Assembly (NCBI GenBank): GCA_030145015.1 | Contig: JAQYWI010000010.1 | Span: 1-56,755, forward strand | Direction: 5' to 3' | Length of the DNA: 56,755 nt | Origin: Desulfobacterales bacterium | Lineage (GTDB): Bacteria; Desulfobacterota; Desulfobacteria; Desulfobacterales; JAHEIW01 | Part shown: positions 9,035 to 17,360 of the stretch, in pieces | Layout: every line of letters starts with the position of its first letter | Position numbering within the stretch: position 1 is the first letter of the stretch | Position numbers and translations under genes: made by a program | Notes under the pieces: model-generated | Database searches by the model: none | What the model saw: only the letters and a program-made list of their open reading frames with translations | What the model was told of the DNA's origin: nothing

Positions 9035-9493
9035 ATGGCATTAGAAATATACAGCACGGCATTTTCGGAAGGCGAAATGATACCAACCCGATATACCTGC
9101 GACGGGCCGGATGTTTCCCCGGATTTATCATGGAGCGCTGTCCCCGAAACCGCCAAAAGCCTGGCACTGATTTGCGATGATCCGGATGCGCCTATGGGCA
9201 CATGGGTGCACTGGGTGCTGTTTAATATTCCGTCCAGCGCAAGCGGATTGCCGGCTGAAATACCGTCGGATGCCGCTCTGGAAAACGGCGCCCGAAATGG
9301 TACAAATGATTTTGGCAGACTGGGTTACGGCGGACCCTGTCCGCCCGGAGGTACGCATCGATATTATTTTAAGTTTTATGCTCTGGATGCCGAGCTCAAT
9401 CTGGACAGTGGCGTTACCAAGGCCGAGCTGCTCGAAGCCATGCAAGGTCATATCCTGGCTGAAGGCCAGCTGATGGGAAAGTACAAACGTTAG
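9035..9493 (+). CDS. YbhB/YbcL family protein (phosphatidylethanolamine-binding-protein fold)
   Basis: The 152-residue cytoplasmic protein covers the full bacterial PEBP fold. Signature segments are PTRYTCDGPDVSPDLSW, ALICDDPDAPMGTWVHWVLF, the GGPCPPGG.HRYYFKFYALD loop that forms the anion pocket, and the C-terminal AEGQLMGKYKR. The biological role in bacteria is not settled (E. coli YbhB/YbcL are reference members). A strong ribosome-binding site (CAGGAGGTG) precedes the ATG. Confidence 0.92.
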   Translation: MALEIYSTAFSEGEMIPTRYTCDGPDVSPDLSWSAVPETAKSLALICDDPDAPMGTWVHWVLFNIPSSASGLPAEIPSDAALENGARNGTNDFGRLGYGGPCPPGGTHRYYFKFYALDAELNLDSGVTKAELLEAMQGHILAEGQLMGKYKR

Positions 9494-9587
9494 GGCAATT
9501 TATTCGCTTTTAAAGAATAATTTTTAATCGGTCGGGGAAAACCAGAACATCAATCGCCGGCAATTAATTCGCTAACGTTTGTTGATC

Positions 9588-9606
9588 GTCCTGACGTCGT
9601 CAGGAC
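9588..9606. repeat. Perfect small hairpin
   Basis: GTCCTGAC and GTCAGGAC pair as a perfect 8-bp stem around a 3-nt loop, between the PEBP gene and the mini-hairpin array. No T run follows it, so terminator function is not obvious. Confidence 0.5.
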
Positions 9607-9699
9607 TAGATGAGCGTTTCACTTTAAGAGCGCTACGCTTGAGGCTATAAACCCAAAGATATTTGTTGAGTTGAAAATATTTTTAGCCTTGAACCTAAA

Positions 9700-9785
9700 G
9701 TTCCGAAGGAACGCTCCTATAGTCCCGTAGGGGCGCTCCTGAAAGCCCGTTGGGCTGCTCTTCGAGGCCATGGGCCGCTCTTTAC
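9700..9785. repeat. Tandem array of 22-bp mini-hairpin units
   Basis: Four consecutive units (9700, 9722, 9744, 9766), the first three exactly 22 bp. Each is a small hairpin followed by a linker starting GCTCC or GCTCT. Stems differ but keep pairing: GTTCC-GAA-GGAAC, then a GYCCC/GGGGC type, then AGCCC-GTT-GGGCT, then GGCC-AT-GGGCC. The last unit overlaps the 3' end of the helicase gene. The changes look compensatory, which suggests the structure matters. Confidence 0.65.
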
Positions 9786-12244
9786 TGATTCCAGAACTCC
9801 CGCAGACCATCGGCCAGCTGCCGGGCATCCTGCACCCTGATCGGATCCCATTCTTCGCGCAGCAAGGATTTATATTGAAAGCGGGAATAGCGTTGATCGA
9901 TTAATAGGACCACTCCGCGATCATTTTCCGTGCGGATCACGCGACCAGCAGCCTGCAGCACCCGGTTTATGCCCGGGTAAATATAGGCATACTCATACCC
10001 TGCGCCCAGGGCATTGGTAAAATATTCCTTGATCAATTCTCTTTCCAGGCTGATACCGGGCAGCCCCACCCCGACGACCACCGCCCCCATAAGACGGTTG
10101 CCAACCAGATCGATGCCTTCACCAAAAATTCCGCCCATAACTGCAAATCCAAGCAGGGTTTGTGGGTTGTTCTGAGAAAAACGCCTTAAAAACATATCTC
10201 TTTCAGATTCCGCCATGCCGGGTTTTTGCAGGATGGTTTCAGTTTGCGGGCAGCGGGCTGTATATGACTGATAGATTTTGCGCATGTATACATAGGAAGG
10301 AAAATAAAGCAGATAGTTTCCCTTTTTTTGCTCGATCAGGGTGGAAATGATCCGGGTTACCTGCTCTGCGGTTTGATCCCGGTGGCGATAATAGGTCGAA
10401 ATTTGATCTGAAATGAACAGGCCCAGATTTTTTCCGGGAAAGGGTGAATGCAGAATCAAGTGATGGGCGCTTTGATCACAGCCCAATATTTTTTTGAAAT
10501 AATCCATCGGGGTCATGGTGGCTGAAAAAAATATCGCCGCCTGACATCGGTCCAGGGCTTTTTCGAGATGGATCGAAGGATCAATACAGAACAGCTTGAG
10601 CTTCAGATCCTTACCTATTTTTTCATAACAGGTTGTGTAGCATTCATCATACTGGTCGGCAACTCTGATGAATCCGGATACGGCAAAATACAGATCCAGT
10701 AAACTCTCGCGAAACGCTGTTTTAATATTTTGAACAAGCCAGCGCTCGGTGATAAAAAGAAATCCTTTAAGCAGCGGAATCAGGTCATCCGGCGGGTCTT
10801 TTTCTGCCAGCGGATTGCCTGATTGGGTTTTCCAAACCGAGTGCTTCGCACCCGGTTCCACCCGCAACGATTGGGGCACTTCGCGCCCCTGTCTTTTCCC
10901 GCCGATGGCGGTAAAATCCAAGCCACCCGCTTTTCGGGTGGTCGTTGACTCTGCACATTTTTTTCTGGCCTTTACCAGCCACGCGTTGATCCGTCCGAGG
11001 CTTTTGAAGATATGCGGCAGTTTATCTTTTAACTGCCGGCGAACATCCAAAACCGGTTGTTTGAAGATCTCCGCCGAAAACATTTCCCGGGAGCGGTCGA
11101 CCAGATTATGGGCTTCATCGATTAAAAAGATATAGTCGCCGTTTTCCTCCTGGAAAAATCGGCGCAAATATACCCGCGGGTCAAAGACATAATTGTAATC
11201 ACAGATGATGCCGTCCGCCCAGCGAGAAAGGTCCAGGGAAAACTCAAACGGGCACACGCGATAGGCCCGGGCCGTTTCGGCAATCTGCTCGCGGGTAAAA
11301 GCATCCCTGGCGAAGATGGCTTTGACGGCGTCGTTGATGCGGTCAAAGTGACCCCGGGCATATTCGCACTCTTCCGGATTGCAGGCACTTTCGGGGCAAA
11401 AACAGATTTTGTCCTTTGCCGTCAGGGTGACTGATTTTAATCGGAGGCCTTTGGCCCGTAATTCATCCAGGGCCTTTTCCGCCACGATCCGTCCGGTGGT
11501 CCGGGCGGTGAGATAAAAAATTTTTTGGCTCACCCTTGCGGCAATGGATTTAACTGCCGGATAGAGCACAGCGATGGTTTTGCCAATACCGGTCGTCGCT
11601 TCAACGAGCAATTGACTGTGATCGCGCATCGCACAGTACGCTTCTTTAGCCATTTTGTCCTGACCGGGTCGGTACGCCACAAAAGGAAAGTCCAAATCCT
11701 GGATGGATTCATCGCGCCGCCGGGACCAATCGATGATCGTTACGGCCCATTCCAGATAACGGGCGATGAGATCGTCAAAAAAAATCTCCAGCTCTGGAAT
11801 GCCGAACCTTTGTTTGAGCGTACGGACTTCACCGCTATCGATCTGGTAATAGGTCAGCTGGGCCGTAATTTCTTCCAGGCCCTGTTGGCGCCCATAAATA
11901 TAGGCGTATGTTTTGACCTGCGCCCAATGGATCGGTGGCTGATTTTTTTCAAAATAATCCGGATTTCGTGTGGTGGTTTTTATTTCTTCAATGATGGTTC
12001 GGTCCGGTTCGGCATAAACGCCGTCGATGCGCCCGCCGATAATGAGGCGAAACCGATCCGTTTCAACCTGGTGGGAAATCGAAACTTCGGGCTGATAGGT
12101 ATCGGGACGTGAATTTTGAATTTTTTGATGCGCCCGGATCCCTTCGACCGGACGGATTGAACCCTGAAACTCAAACAGCAGGTCGCCTGACCGGAAGACA
12201 TGTTCGATGAGTTCCCGCACCGCAATTTTCAGTTCGCTTTTCAA
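9782..12244 (-). CDS. Cas4-like nuclease / XPD-DinG-type ATP-dependent helicase fusion
   Basis: An 820-residue DNA repair-type enzyme. Residues about 55-115 carry a PD-(D/E)XK nuclease-like core (GGRIDGVY with D74, IIEEIKTTT with E86/E87 and K89). A superfamily-2 XPD/DinG helicase follows: Walker A near 215-223 (EATTGIGKT), a cysteine cluster for an iron-sulfur domain (C281, C283, C288, C293, C331), DEAH at 376-379, and a C-terminal motor domain with GEGIDL and QAAGRVIRT. Known relatives unwind 5'-3' from single-stranded DNA; the nuclease part is inferred. The start is TTG without a clear ribosome-binding site. A GC-rich stretch at about 10855-10945 may be a small insertion. Confidence 0.87.
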   Translation of the reverse strand: MKSELKIAVRELIEHVFRSGDLLFEFQGSIRPVEGIRAHQKIQNSRPDTYQPEVSISHQVETDRFRLIIGGRIDGVYAEPDRTIIEEIKTTTRNPDYFEKNQPPIHWAQVKTYAYIYGRQQGLEEITAQLTYYQIDSGEVRTLKQRFGIPELEIFFDDLIARYLEWAVTIIDWSRRRDESIQDLDFPFVAYRPGQDKMAKEAYCAMRDHSQLLVEATTGIGKTIAVLYPAVKSIAARVSQKIFYLTARTTGRIVAEKALDELRAKGLRLKSVTLTAKDKICFCPESACNPEECEYARGHFDRINDAVKAIFARDAFTREQIAETARAYRVCPFEFSLDLSRWADGIICDYNYVFDPRVYLRRFFQEENGDYIFLIDEAHNLVDRSREMFSAEIFKQPVLDVRRQLKDKLPHIFKSLGRINAWLVKARKKCAESTTTRKAGGLDFTAIGGKRQGREVPQSLRVEPGAKHSVWKTQSGNPLAEKDPPDDLIPLLKGFLFITERWLVQNIKTAFRESLLDLYFAVSGFIRVADQYDECYTTCYEKIGKDLKLKLFCIDPSIHLEKALDRCQAAIFFSATMTPMDYFKKILGCDQSAHHLILHSPFPGKNLGLFISDQISTYYRHRDQTAEQVTRIISTLIEQKKGNYLLYFPSYVYMRKIYQSYTARCPQTETILQKPGMAESERDMFLRRFSQNNPQTLLGFAVMGGIFGEGIDLVGNRLMGAVVVGVGLPGISLERELIKEYFTNALGAGYEYAYIYPGINRVLQAAGRVIRTENDRGVVLLIDQRYSRFQYKSLLREEWDPIRVQDARQLADGLREFWNQ

Positions 12245-12381
12245 TTTATTACAAATCCAACCTGAGATGGGAAGTTAACGTACTCTGGGGGATTATCTGA
12301 AGATAGACAACAAATCAAGGAAGAATCATTTAATTTGGGAAAGAGGCCGTGTTGGCGGAAGGGTGTAAAGGGATGCATGGT

Positions 12382-12433
12382 GTTGCGGGTCAAGAGCGAA
12401 AGCAAAGAAAACGCGCTACTCGTAACCCGCAAC
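12382..12433. repeat. Hairpin (CGGGTTAC family), copy 1
   Basis: GTTGCGGGT and ACCCGCAAC form a perfect 9-bp outer stem; the inner part contains AGCGAAAGC and CGCGCTACTCGTA. It is related to the longer hairpin at 13197 and lies between pal and the helicase gene. Confidence 0.55.
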
Positions 12434-12460
12434 ACGCAACTTCAGAGTTTGACAAACGGA

Positions 12461-13030
12461 TTATTCCTTAACCACAAAATGTACCCGCCTGTTTTTTGCC
12501 CGGGCCTTTTCGGTTTTTCCGGTATCGACCGGGCGTTCTTTGCCGAAACTGACCGGTATGAGTCGGACCCTTTCGATGCCTTCGCGGATTAAAAACGACT
12601 TTACGGCGCCTGCGCGGCGATCCCCAAAAGCAATATTGGTTTCCCTGGAACCGCGTTCATCGGTGTGCCCTTCGATGATGACCGAGATCTCCGGGTATTT
12701 TTTTAAAAATTCGGCCTTGCGTTTTAAAATTGGACGGACTTCAGGCTGCAAGCGGTAGCTTCCCCTCTTAAAATAGATATCTTCATACATAAATTTGATC
12801 CGGGCAGCCCGCAGCTCTTTTTCCTGAGCTTCCGTTCTCGGAGCTTCCTTTAGTTCAACTTCTGTTACGGGTTCATTCTCGAACGCTTTCGCGAGGCTTG
12901 AATCCGCCTGTTCGATTTTTACGCTGGATTCCTTCTTTACAACAGTGCCTTCTTTTGAGCAGGCCGATAAAGTCATCAGGCTCGGAATCATCAACAAGAG
13001 GACTAAACCCGATCGTAATGTTTGTTGCAT
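12461..13030 (-). CDS. pal: Peptidoglycan-associated lipoprotein (Pal/OmpA family)
   Basis: An outer-membrane lipoprotein that tethers the membrane to peptidoglycan. The signal peptide ends at lipobox LSAC (lipidated Cys near residue 24), followed by a variable linker. The C-terminal OmpA-like domain (about 82-189) carries the diaminopimelate-binding signature GHTDERGSRETNIAFGDRRA. A ribosome-binding site (AAGGAG) precedes the ATG. The other tol genes are not in the window, so the gene is separated from a tol operon or is a Pal paralogue. Confidence 0.9.
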   Translation of the reverse strand: MQQTLRSGLVLLLMIPSLMTLSACSKEGTVVKKESSVKIEQADSSLAKAFENEPVTEVELKEAPRTEAQEKELRAARIKFMYEDIYFKRGSYRLQPEVRPILKRKAEFLKKYPEISVIIEGHTDERGSRETNIAFGDRRAGAVKSFLIREGIERVRLIPVSFGKERPVDTGKTEKARAKNRRVHFVVKE

Positions 13031-13196
13031 GTTTTTCTCCTTGTAAAAACGGGCCGGTTATCGAATGGCAGTAACATGCCATAGTATTTGTGGTAATGGT
13101 TATGTTCTTAAATTACTTAGATTATAGTATATAATTGCGTGAAAGTAAATTATAAACATTTCGGAAAATCTACAACTGGTTGAAATTGAAGCGTTT

Positions 13197-13290
13197 CGAG
13201 TTTCGCGTGGCGGGTTACGGGTTAAAATATTGCAAACGAAACGCTGCAGTGCATGACTCGCAACTCGTAACCCGTAACACGCAACGAGAG
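13197..13290. repeat. Hairpin (CGGGTTAC family), copy 2
   Basis: The left arm contains CGTGGCGGGTTACGGGTT and the right arm AACTCGTAACCCGTAACACG. The arms are inverted and each is built of about 7-bp units (GGGTTAC-like), leaving a loop of about 30 nt. Confidence 0.7.
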
Positions 13291-13420
13291 AACGAACCCA
13301 TCACGCCGGTATTCCAAAATTAAATCAAATTGAAAGCGCCCACCATAAATTACGTCCTTTTGAATTTTAGAGCCCTGACGCCTATATCGGCTTTTATTTA
13401 AAAAAAATAATAAAAAACTC

Positions 13421-13448
13421 TTGACAGACCATTTTTTCGTGTTATAGT
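13421..13448 (+). promoter_or_regulatory. Promoter of marR (near-leaderless)
   Basis: TTGACA (13421-13426), a 16-bp spacer and TATAGT (13443-13448). The predicted transcription start (about 13455) falls at the ATG (13456), and no ribosome-binding site lies between, so the mRNA may be leaderless. Confidence 0.65.
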
Positions 13449-13461
13449 TCACGCTATGAAC
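13447..13461. promoter_or_regulatory. Candidate MarR operator
   Basis: A perfect inverted repeat, GTTCA-CGCTA-TGAAC, overlaps the end of the -10 box and the start codon. This position suits autorepression, common for MarR proteins. Inference only. Confidence 0.4.
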
Positions 13462-13947
13462 CAAGTAGCGGAAAAAGATGTCCTCGATACTGTTTTAGAG
13501 GTTCCCGATTATCAATTAAAACAATTTCAGGAACTTATAATGAGATTATTTCAATGTTGCCAGGAGCGCATGCAGTATCAGTGTGAGCGCTTTGGACTGC
13601 CGGATGCGGAATTTAGATGCCTGATGCTCTTTGGTACTGAACGTTATCTGACGGCCAAAGGCATTGCCCATAAAATGAACGTGGTCAAAAGCCGGGTCTC
13701 AAAAATTGTCGACGGATTGATCAAGAAAAAATTAATTCAGCGCATCAAAGATCCGGAGGACTCCCGGATCAGTTTGCTCAGCCTGTCAGCTGACGGACAA
13801 GAAAAAATAAATAATATCAATAAGTTTCTTCAGAATATACATTACGAGGTACTGGTCCAGATGGCTCCCGATCAGCGTAAGGCGGTATTGACGAATCTGG
13901 ATATTCTCAAAGCTTCCATGGAGGCCGTCAAAGAGATGATGGTCTAA
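13456..13947 (+). CDS. MarR-family transcriptional regulator
   Basis: A 163-residue winged-helix regulator. The N-terminal dimerisation helix (about 18-45) is followed by helix-turn-helix and wing (about 55-115: LTAKGIAHKMNVVKSRVSKI, then the wing Arg/Asp pair in IKDPEDSRISLLSLSADG), then C-terminal helices. It lies just upstream of, and on the same strand as, the DsrE2/TusA/DsrMK-like cluster, so it probably regulates it. The ligand is unknown; a persulfide- or redox-sensing role is possible, with Cys residues in RLFQCC and at about 43 and 55. Confidence 0.88.
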   Translation: MNQVAEKDVLDTVLEVPDYQLKQFQELIMRLFQCCQERMQYQCERFGLPDAEFRCLMLFGTERYLTAKGIAHKMNVVKSRVSKIVDGLIKKKLIQRIKDPEDSRISLLSLSADGQEKINNINKFLQNIHYEVLVQMAPDQRKAVLTNLDILKASMEAVKEMMV

Positions 13948-14057
13948 AGTTGATTATTATTTGAGCAAAAGGTTCATAGTATAAACCAGTTGTGATTTTA
14001 ACGGCCTAAATCAAATTGCCAAAAAAATATTTTACACCCTAACAAAGGAGACAAGTC

Positions 14058-14609
14058 ATGGATATGCAAAATATTGAAAATCAATTTACAGAATTAAAAT
14101 CTCAATTAGATGCTCTGAGCAAAAAAACGCCGGAAGACAAGCTTTCGATGGTGGTCTTCAGCGGGGATCTTGACAAAGTTATCGCCGCTTTTATTATTGC
14201 CACCGGAGCCGTTGCCATGGGGATGGAGGCGGTCATGTTTTTCACCTTCTGGGGAACCCCGGTTCTCAGAGACGCTAAGAAGAGCGTGGGCGGCAAGGAC
14301 ACCTTCGGTAAAATGTTCGGCACGATGCTGCCCAAAGGGATGGGCCAGGTGAAGCTTTCTAAGATGAACATGGGCGGCATGGGTACGGCCATGATGAAAT
14401 CGCTTATGAAAAAGAAGAACGTGGCGTCTTTGGAGCAATTTCTGGAAATGGCGGAAGAATTAGGCGTCCAGATCTTCATCTGTGAGATGTCCATGGATCT
14501 GATGGGATTTAAACGCGAGGAAATGATCGACTACAAGAATTTAGAGTTCTGCGGTGTCGCTAAATTTTTAGAAGAGGCCGCCAACAGCAAAGTTCAACTT
14601 TTTATTTAG
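14058..14609 (+). CDS. DsrE2-type sulfur-relay protein
   Basis: DsrE/DsrF-like protein of the DsrE2 subgroup, 183 residues, likely carrying persulfide sulfur. The N-terminal coiled segment is followed by KLSMVVFSGDLDKVIAAFI, a hydrophobic ATGAVAMGMEAVMFFTFWG typical of DsrE2, a Met/Gly/Lys-rich region, then QIFICEMSMDLMG with C142 and EFCGVAKFL with C165, the likely sulfur-carrying cysteines. A clear AAGGAG lies before the ATG. The TAG stop (14607-14609) is the first three bases of the MITE-like element that follows. TusA is next, as in many dsrE2-tusA pairs. Confidence 0.87.
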   Translation: MDMQNIENQFTELKSQLDALSKKTPEDKLSMVVFSGDLDKVIAAFIIATGAVAMGMEAVMFFTFWGTPVLRDAKKSVGGKDTFGKMFGTMLPKGMGQVKLSKMNMGGMGTAMMKSLMKKKNVASLEQFLEMAEELGVQIFICEMSMDLMGFKREEMIDYKNLEFCGVAKFLEEAANSKVQLFI

Positions 14610-14754
14610 AACCCATCTCAAAAATGCATCTCACGCTCAATGGCTGCGTTGCGATTCGCTTTAAAATGCTCACGCACTTCGTGTACGCTCCGCTTTAAAA
14701 CCGAATCGACGCCTTGCCCTTGAACATGATCTACGATTTTTGAAATGGGTTCTA
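14607..14754. mobile_element. MITE-like element 1 (148 bp)
   Basis: Terminal inverted repeats TAGAACCCATCTCAAAAATG at the left and TTTTTGAAATGGGTTCTA at the right, both ending in TA. A second inverted pair lies inside (CGATTCGCTTTAAAA against GCTTTAAAACCGAATCG). No coding capacity. The same ends occur at 18528 and 55135. Confidence 0.8.
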
Positions 14755-14823
14755 TCAACCCTAGGATTTAAAAATTTTTTAACAACTAAGACAGGCCGGT
14801 GAATCCGGGATAGGAGGAACAAA

Positions 14824-15066
14824 ATGAGTGATGATATTAAAGCTGATAAAGTATTTGATTTGAAAGGTTTGCCATGCCCGATGCCGGTTGTAAAAGTCAG
14901 CAAAGGCATTAAAGAGGTTGAGATCGGTCAGGTGATAGAGGCGCAGTCAACGGATCCCGGCTCATTGACCGACTTTCCGGCCTGGGCCAGGACCAGCGGA
15001 AACGAAATATTAAAAACCGAACAGGATGATGACGTTATAAGGTTCTATATCAAACGCAACGTCTAG
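14824..15066 (+). CDS. tusA: TusA/SirA-family sulfur carrier
   Basis: A small (80-residue) cytoplasmic sulfur carrier. It has the family motif LKGLPCPMPVVKV with the persulfide-forming Cys18 in CPMP, then the expected beta-alpha-beta fold (KGIKEVEIGQVIEAQSTDPG) ending IRFYIKRN. A strong ribosome-binding site (GGAGGAAC) precedes it. Its place between DsrE2 and a DsrM-like membrane subunit suggests it passes sulfur within this cluster rather than to tRNA thiolation. Confidence 0.93.
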   Translation: MSDDIKADKVFDLKGLPCPMPVVKVSKGIKEVEIGQVIEAQSTDPGSLTDFPAWARTSGNEILKTEQDDDVIRFYIKRNV

Positions 15067-15114
15067 AACGATCATTATAAATTTTTTTTTATTTGAATCT
15101 AACGGGAGGTAGCT

Positions 15115-15825
15115 TTGGAAACGCTGTACTATATCATCCTGGTGCCGATGGTCTATGTGGCCTTTGCCACTTTTTTTATCGGCACCGCGGTCCGGCTGAT
15201 AAAAATCTTTCGAAAACCCAAGCATCCAGCCACGCTTCAGATTTATCCGGAGAAAAAACCCAGATGGCTATGGGCCTTGCATGACACGTTTCTGTTTCCC
15301 ACCGTACGCAGACACAAACCGCTGCTGTGGGTATTTTTGATGGCCTTTCACATTTGCATATTGCTGCTGATAATCGGTCATCTGGAGTTGTTTGGTGAAA
15401 TCGAAACGCTCCAATTAATTCCCCATGAGATTTTTCTGGGCCAGGGGCTTGTCGGATTGATCGCTTCGATTGCATTACTCTATTTCCTATTTCGCCGCTT
15501 TATTTCACCGGTGCGGGAACTTTCGGTTCCGGAAGATTATTATCTTTTAATCCTGTTATTTCTGGTGGTTCTTTTTGGCAGCCAGATGGATTGGGCGCGA
15601 AGGTGGTACTTATACGAGGAGTTAAGCGTTGATCATTATCGGGAATACCTTTCCAGCCTCTTATATTTTAGGCCTAATTTGCCGGTCGAGGTAACCGATA
15701 CGGGTCATTCGTTTATGCTGGTGTTGCATGTATTTTTTGCCAATTTATTTTTAATGTTTTTCCCGTTCAGCCAGCTGATGCACTCGTTCTTATCGTTGCC
15801 GATGAACAAGCTTAGGCGCGGATAG
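15115..15825 (+). CDS. DsrM/NarI/HdrE-like membrane cytochrome b subunit
   Basis: A predicted five-helix haem-b membrane subunit that would exchange electrons with the quinone pool. Its 236 residues include hydrophobic segments near 5-25, 75-95, 110-130, 145-160 and 200-220. Histidines suited to haem ligation sit in FHICILLLIIGHLELFG and LVLHVFFANLFLMFF. The nearest family is nitrate-reductase gamma/DsrM/TmcC. The start is TTG, supported by GGGAGGT 5-6 bp upstream. It pairs with the iron-sulfur protein at 16083, as in DsrMK, HdrED and TmcCB. Confidence 0.82.
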   Translation: METLYYIILVPMVYVAFATFFIGTAVRLIKIFRKPKHPATLQIYPEKKPRWLWALHDTFLFPTVRRHKPLLWVFLMAFHICILLLIIGHLELFGEIETLQLIPHEIFLGQGLVGLIASIALLYFLFRRFISPVRELSVPEDYYLLILLFLVVLFGSQMDWARRWYLYEELSVDHYREYLSSLLYFRPNLPVEVTDTGHSFMLVLHVFFANLFLMFFPFSQLMHSFLSLPMNKLRRG

Positions 15826-15832
15826 GAATTAG

Positions 15833-16004
15833 GTGTCAGTGTTCAGGTGTCAGGTGTCAGAAGGCAGCCTGCGACGAGCTCAGTCGAGTCGAAGTCGAAC
15901 GACAGAAGACAGATGAAAAGATCCGGAAGAAGAATGACACTGTCTGTCCTCCAGCATCTGTTTGCTGACACCCGAATCCGCCTCCGGCGGAACACCTGAA
16001 ACCA
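15833..16004. repeat. Hairpin with short-unit repeat arms (GTGTCAGG family), copy 4
   Basis: Left arm GGTGTCAGTGTTCAGGTGTC; right arm CTGACACCCGAATCC and ACACCTGAAACC. It has an internal block, GCCTGCGACGAGCTCAGTCG, whose reverse complement recurs at about 54,098-54,120. It sits inside the sulfur/redox gene cluster, between the two DsrMK-like subunits. Confidence 0.72.
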
Positions 16005-16082
16005 ATAAGTTGGATAGAAACAATCAGTAGAGAAAAATTTGTTTTTATTAAAGACGCCTAAACTACGTTATTAGAGGTTGAG

Positions 16083-17360
16083 ATGATGGATACGAAAACA
16101 CGTGATGATTTGCTCAAACTTTTTCAAGGCAAATTAAATGAAGCCATGCAGTTTTATCTGGAAACCTGCACCCGCTGCGGCGTATGCACCGAGGCCTGTC
16201 ATGTACATGCCTCCATGGGGCAGGTCAAATATATTGCAGCGTACCGGGGAGAAATTGTCCGGCGGCTTTATAAGAAATATTTCAAAGGTCGCGGAAAAGT
16301 TTGGCCGTCAGTGGGTGAGGCCAAAGAGCTCAGCGAGATGGCCCTCGATGAACTCTATGACGCGGCTTACTCCTGCACGGGCTGTCGGCGCTGCATGGTG
16401 TATTGTCCGTTCGGGATTGACACCCAGATGCTGATGTCCATCGCCAAGCTGTTGCTGGTTGGCGCCGAATCCGAACCTGAAATCCTCACGCTGCTGGCGG
16501 ACACCTCTATTGAAAAGGGAAAATCCATAGATTTGTTCAAAGAGAATTTTATGGCAGGTATCAAACGACTTGAGGGCCAAGTGGTTGCAAAATGGAAAAT
16601 GGAAGCCGGAGAGACCGCCATTCCGGTGGATGTGGAGGGTGCGGACCTGCTTTATGTTGCTCTGGCCGGAGCCCATTCGATCATTCCGGCGGCCGCTATT
16701 TTCAATGCAGCCGGCGAAAACTGGACCCTGAGCTTCTTTGAGGCCGTTAACTTCGGTGCCTTTGTGGGAGATCCCACCAAGACCAAGCTGATCCTGGATC
16801 GGATTATCAATGAGGCCAAACGACTCAAGGTAAAAGAAGTTGTTATCTGCGAGTGCGGAACGGCCTTCCGGGTCATGAAGCAGCTTAGCGGCAAACAGCC
16901 CTTCAAAGTCAGCTCGATTACCGAAGTTCATGCGCGCTATATCCGGGAAGGGCGTATCAAGCTCGATAAAAACAAGCTGGACGGAGGCGTCACCTACCAT
17001 GATCCCTGTCAGATCGCGCGCAACGCCGGCGTGATGGATGAACCGCGCTATATTCTGAATCACTTAACTGATGATTTCAGAGAACTCACGGATGATCCAC
17101 GCTACAACTGGTGCTGTGGCGGTGGAGGTGGACTGGTTGCCATGGGGGAAGACACCCTGGATTTTCGCATGAAATCATCCAGAGTCAAGGCCGATCAGGT
17201 CAACGACACCGGTGCCCGCATTTTGGCCACCGCATGTGAGAACTGCCATGCCCAGCTGGACAATTTAAACACGCATTACGAAATGGGGGTTGAGGTTAAG
17301 TTTTTGAGTTCCATGATTGCCGATGCTTTAATACAGGACATACAGGAGGTACAGCCCTAA
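16083..17360 (+). CDS. DsrK/HdrD-like iron-sulfur protein
   Basis: Predicted catalytic partner of the membrane subunit at 15115. The 425-residue protein has two 4Fe-4S ferredoxin motifs (C29, C32, C35, C39 and C98, C101, C104, C108). The C-terminal half has CCG-type cysteine regions (VVICECGTAFR; YHDPCQIAR; NWCCGGGGGL; ATACENCHAQLDN). In HdrD and DsrK these bind an unusual 4Fe-4S cluster that reduces disulfides (heterodisulfide, DsrC trisulfide). The first CCG site is incomplete, with CECG in place of a CCG, so the substrate may differ. The ATG is at 16083 or 16086. Confidence 0.88.
   Translation: MMDTKTRDDLLKLFQGKLNEAMQFYLETCTRCGVCTEACHVHASMGQVKYIAAYRGEIVRRLYKKYFKGRGKVWPSVGEAKELSEMALDELYDAAYSCTGCRRCMVYCPFGIDTQMLMSIAKLLLVGAESEPEILTLLADTSIEKGKSIDLFKENFMAGIKRLEGQVVAKWKMEAGETAIPVDVEGADLLYVALAGAHSIIPAAAIFNAAGENWTLSFFEAVNFGAFVGDPTKTKLILDRIINEAKRLKVKEVVICECGTAFRVMKQLSGKQPFKVSSITEVHARYIREGRIKLDKNKLDGGVTYHDPCQIARNAGVMDEPRYILNHLTDDFRELTDDPRYNWCCGGGGGLVAMGEDTLDFRMKSSRVKADQVNDTGARILATACENCHAQLDNLNTHYEMGVEVKFLSSMIADALIQDIQEVQP

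Larger units (their letters stand above)
13031..13455. other. Divergent intergenic region between pal and marR
   Basis: This 425-bp gap holds AT-rich DNA upstream of pal (including TATAAT at about 13121-13126 on the minus strand, a possible -10 box), the hairpin at 13197-13290 and the marR promoter. No gene seen. Confidence 0.6.

Noticed and set aside
16308..17063. 251-codon minus-strand open frame
   Set aside because: Antisense of the DsrK-like gene; product has no recognisable features.
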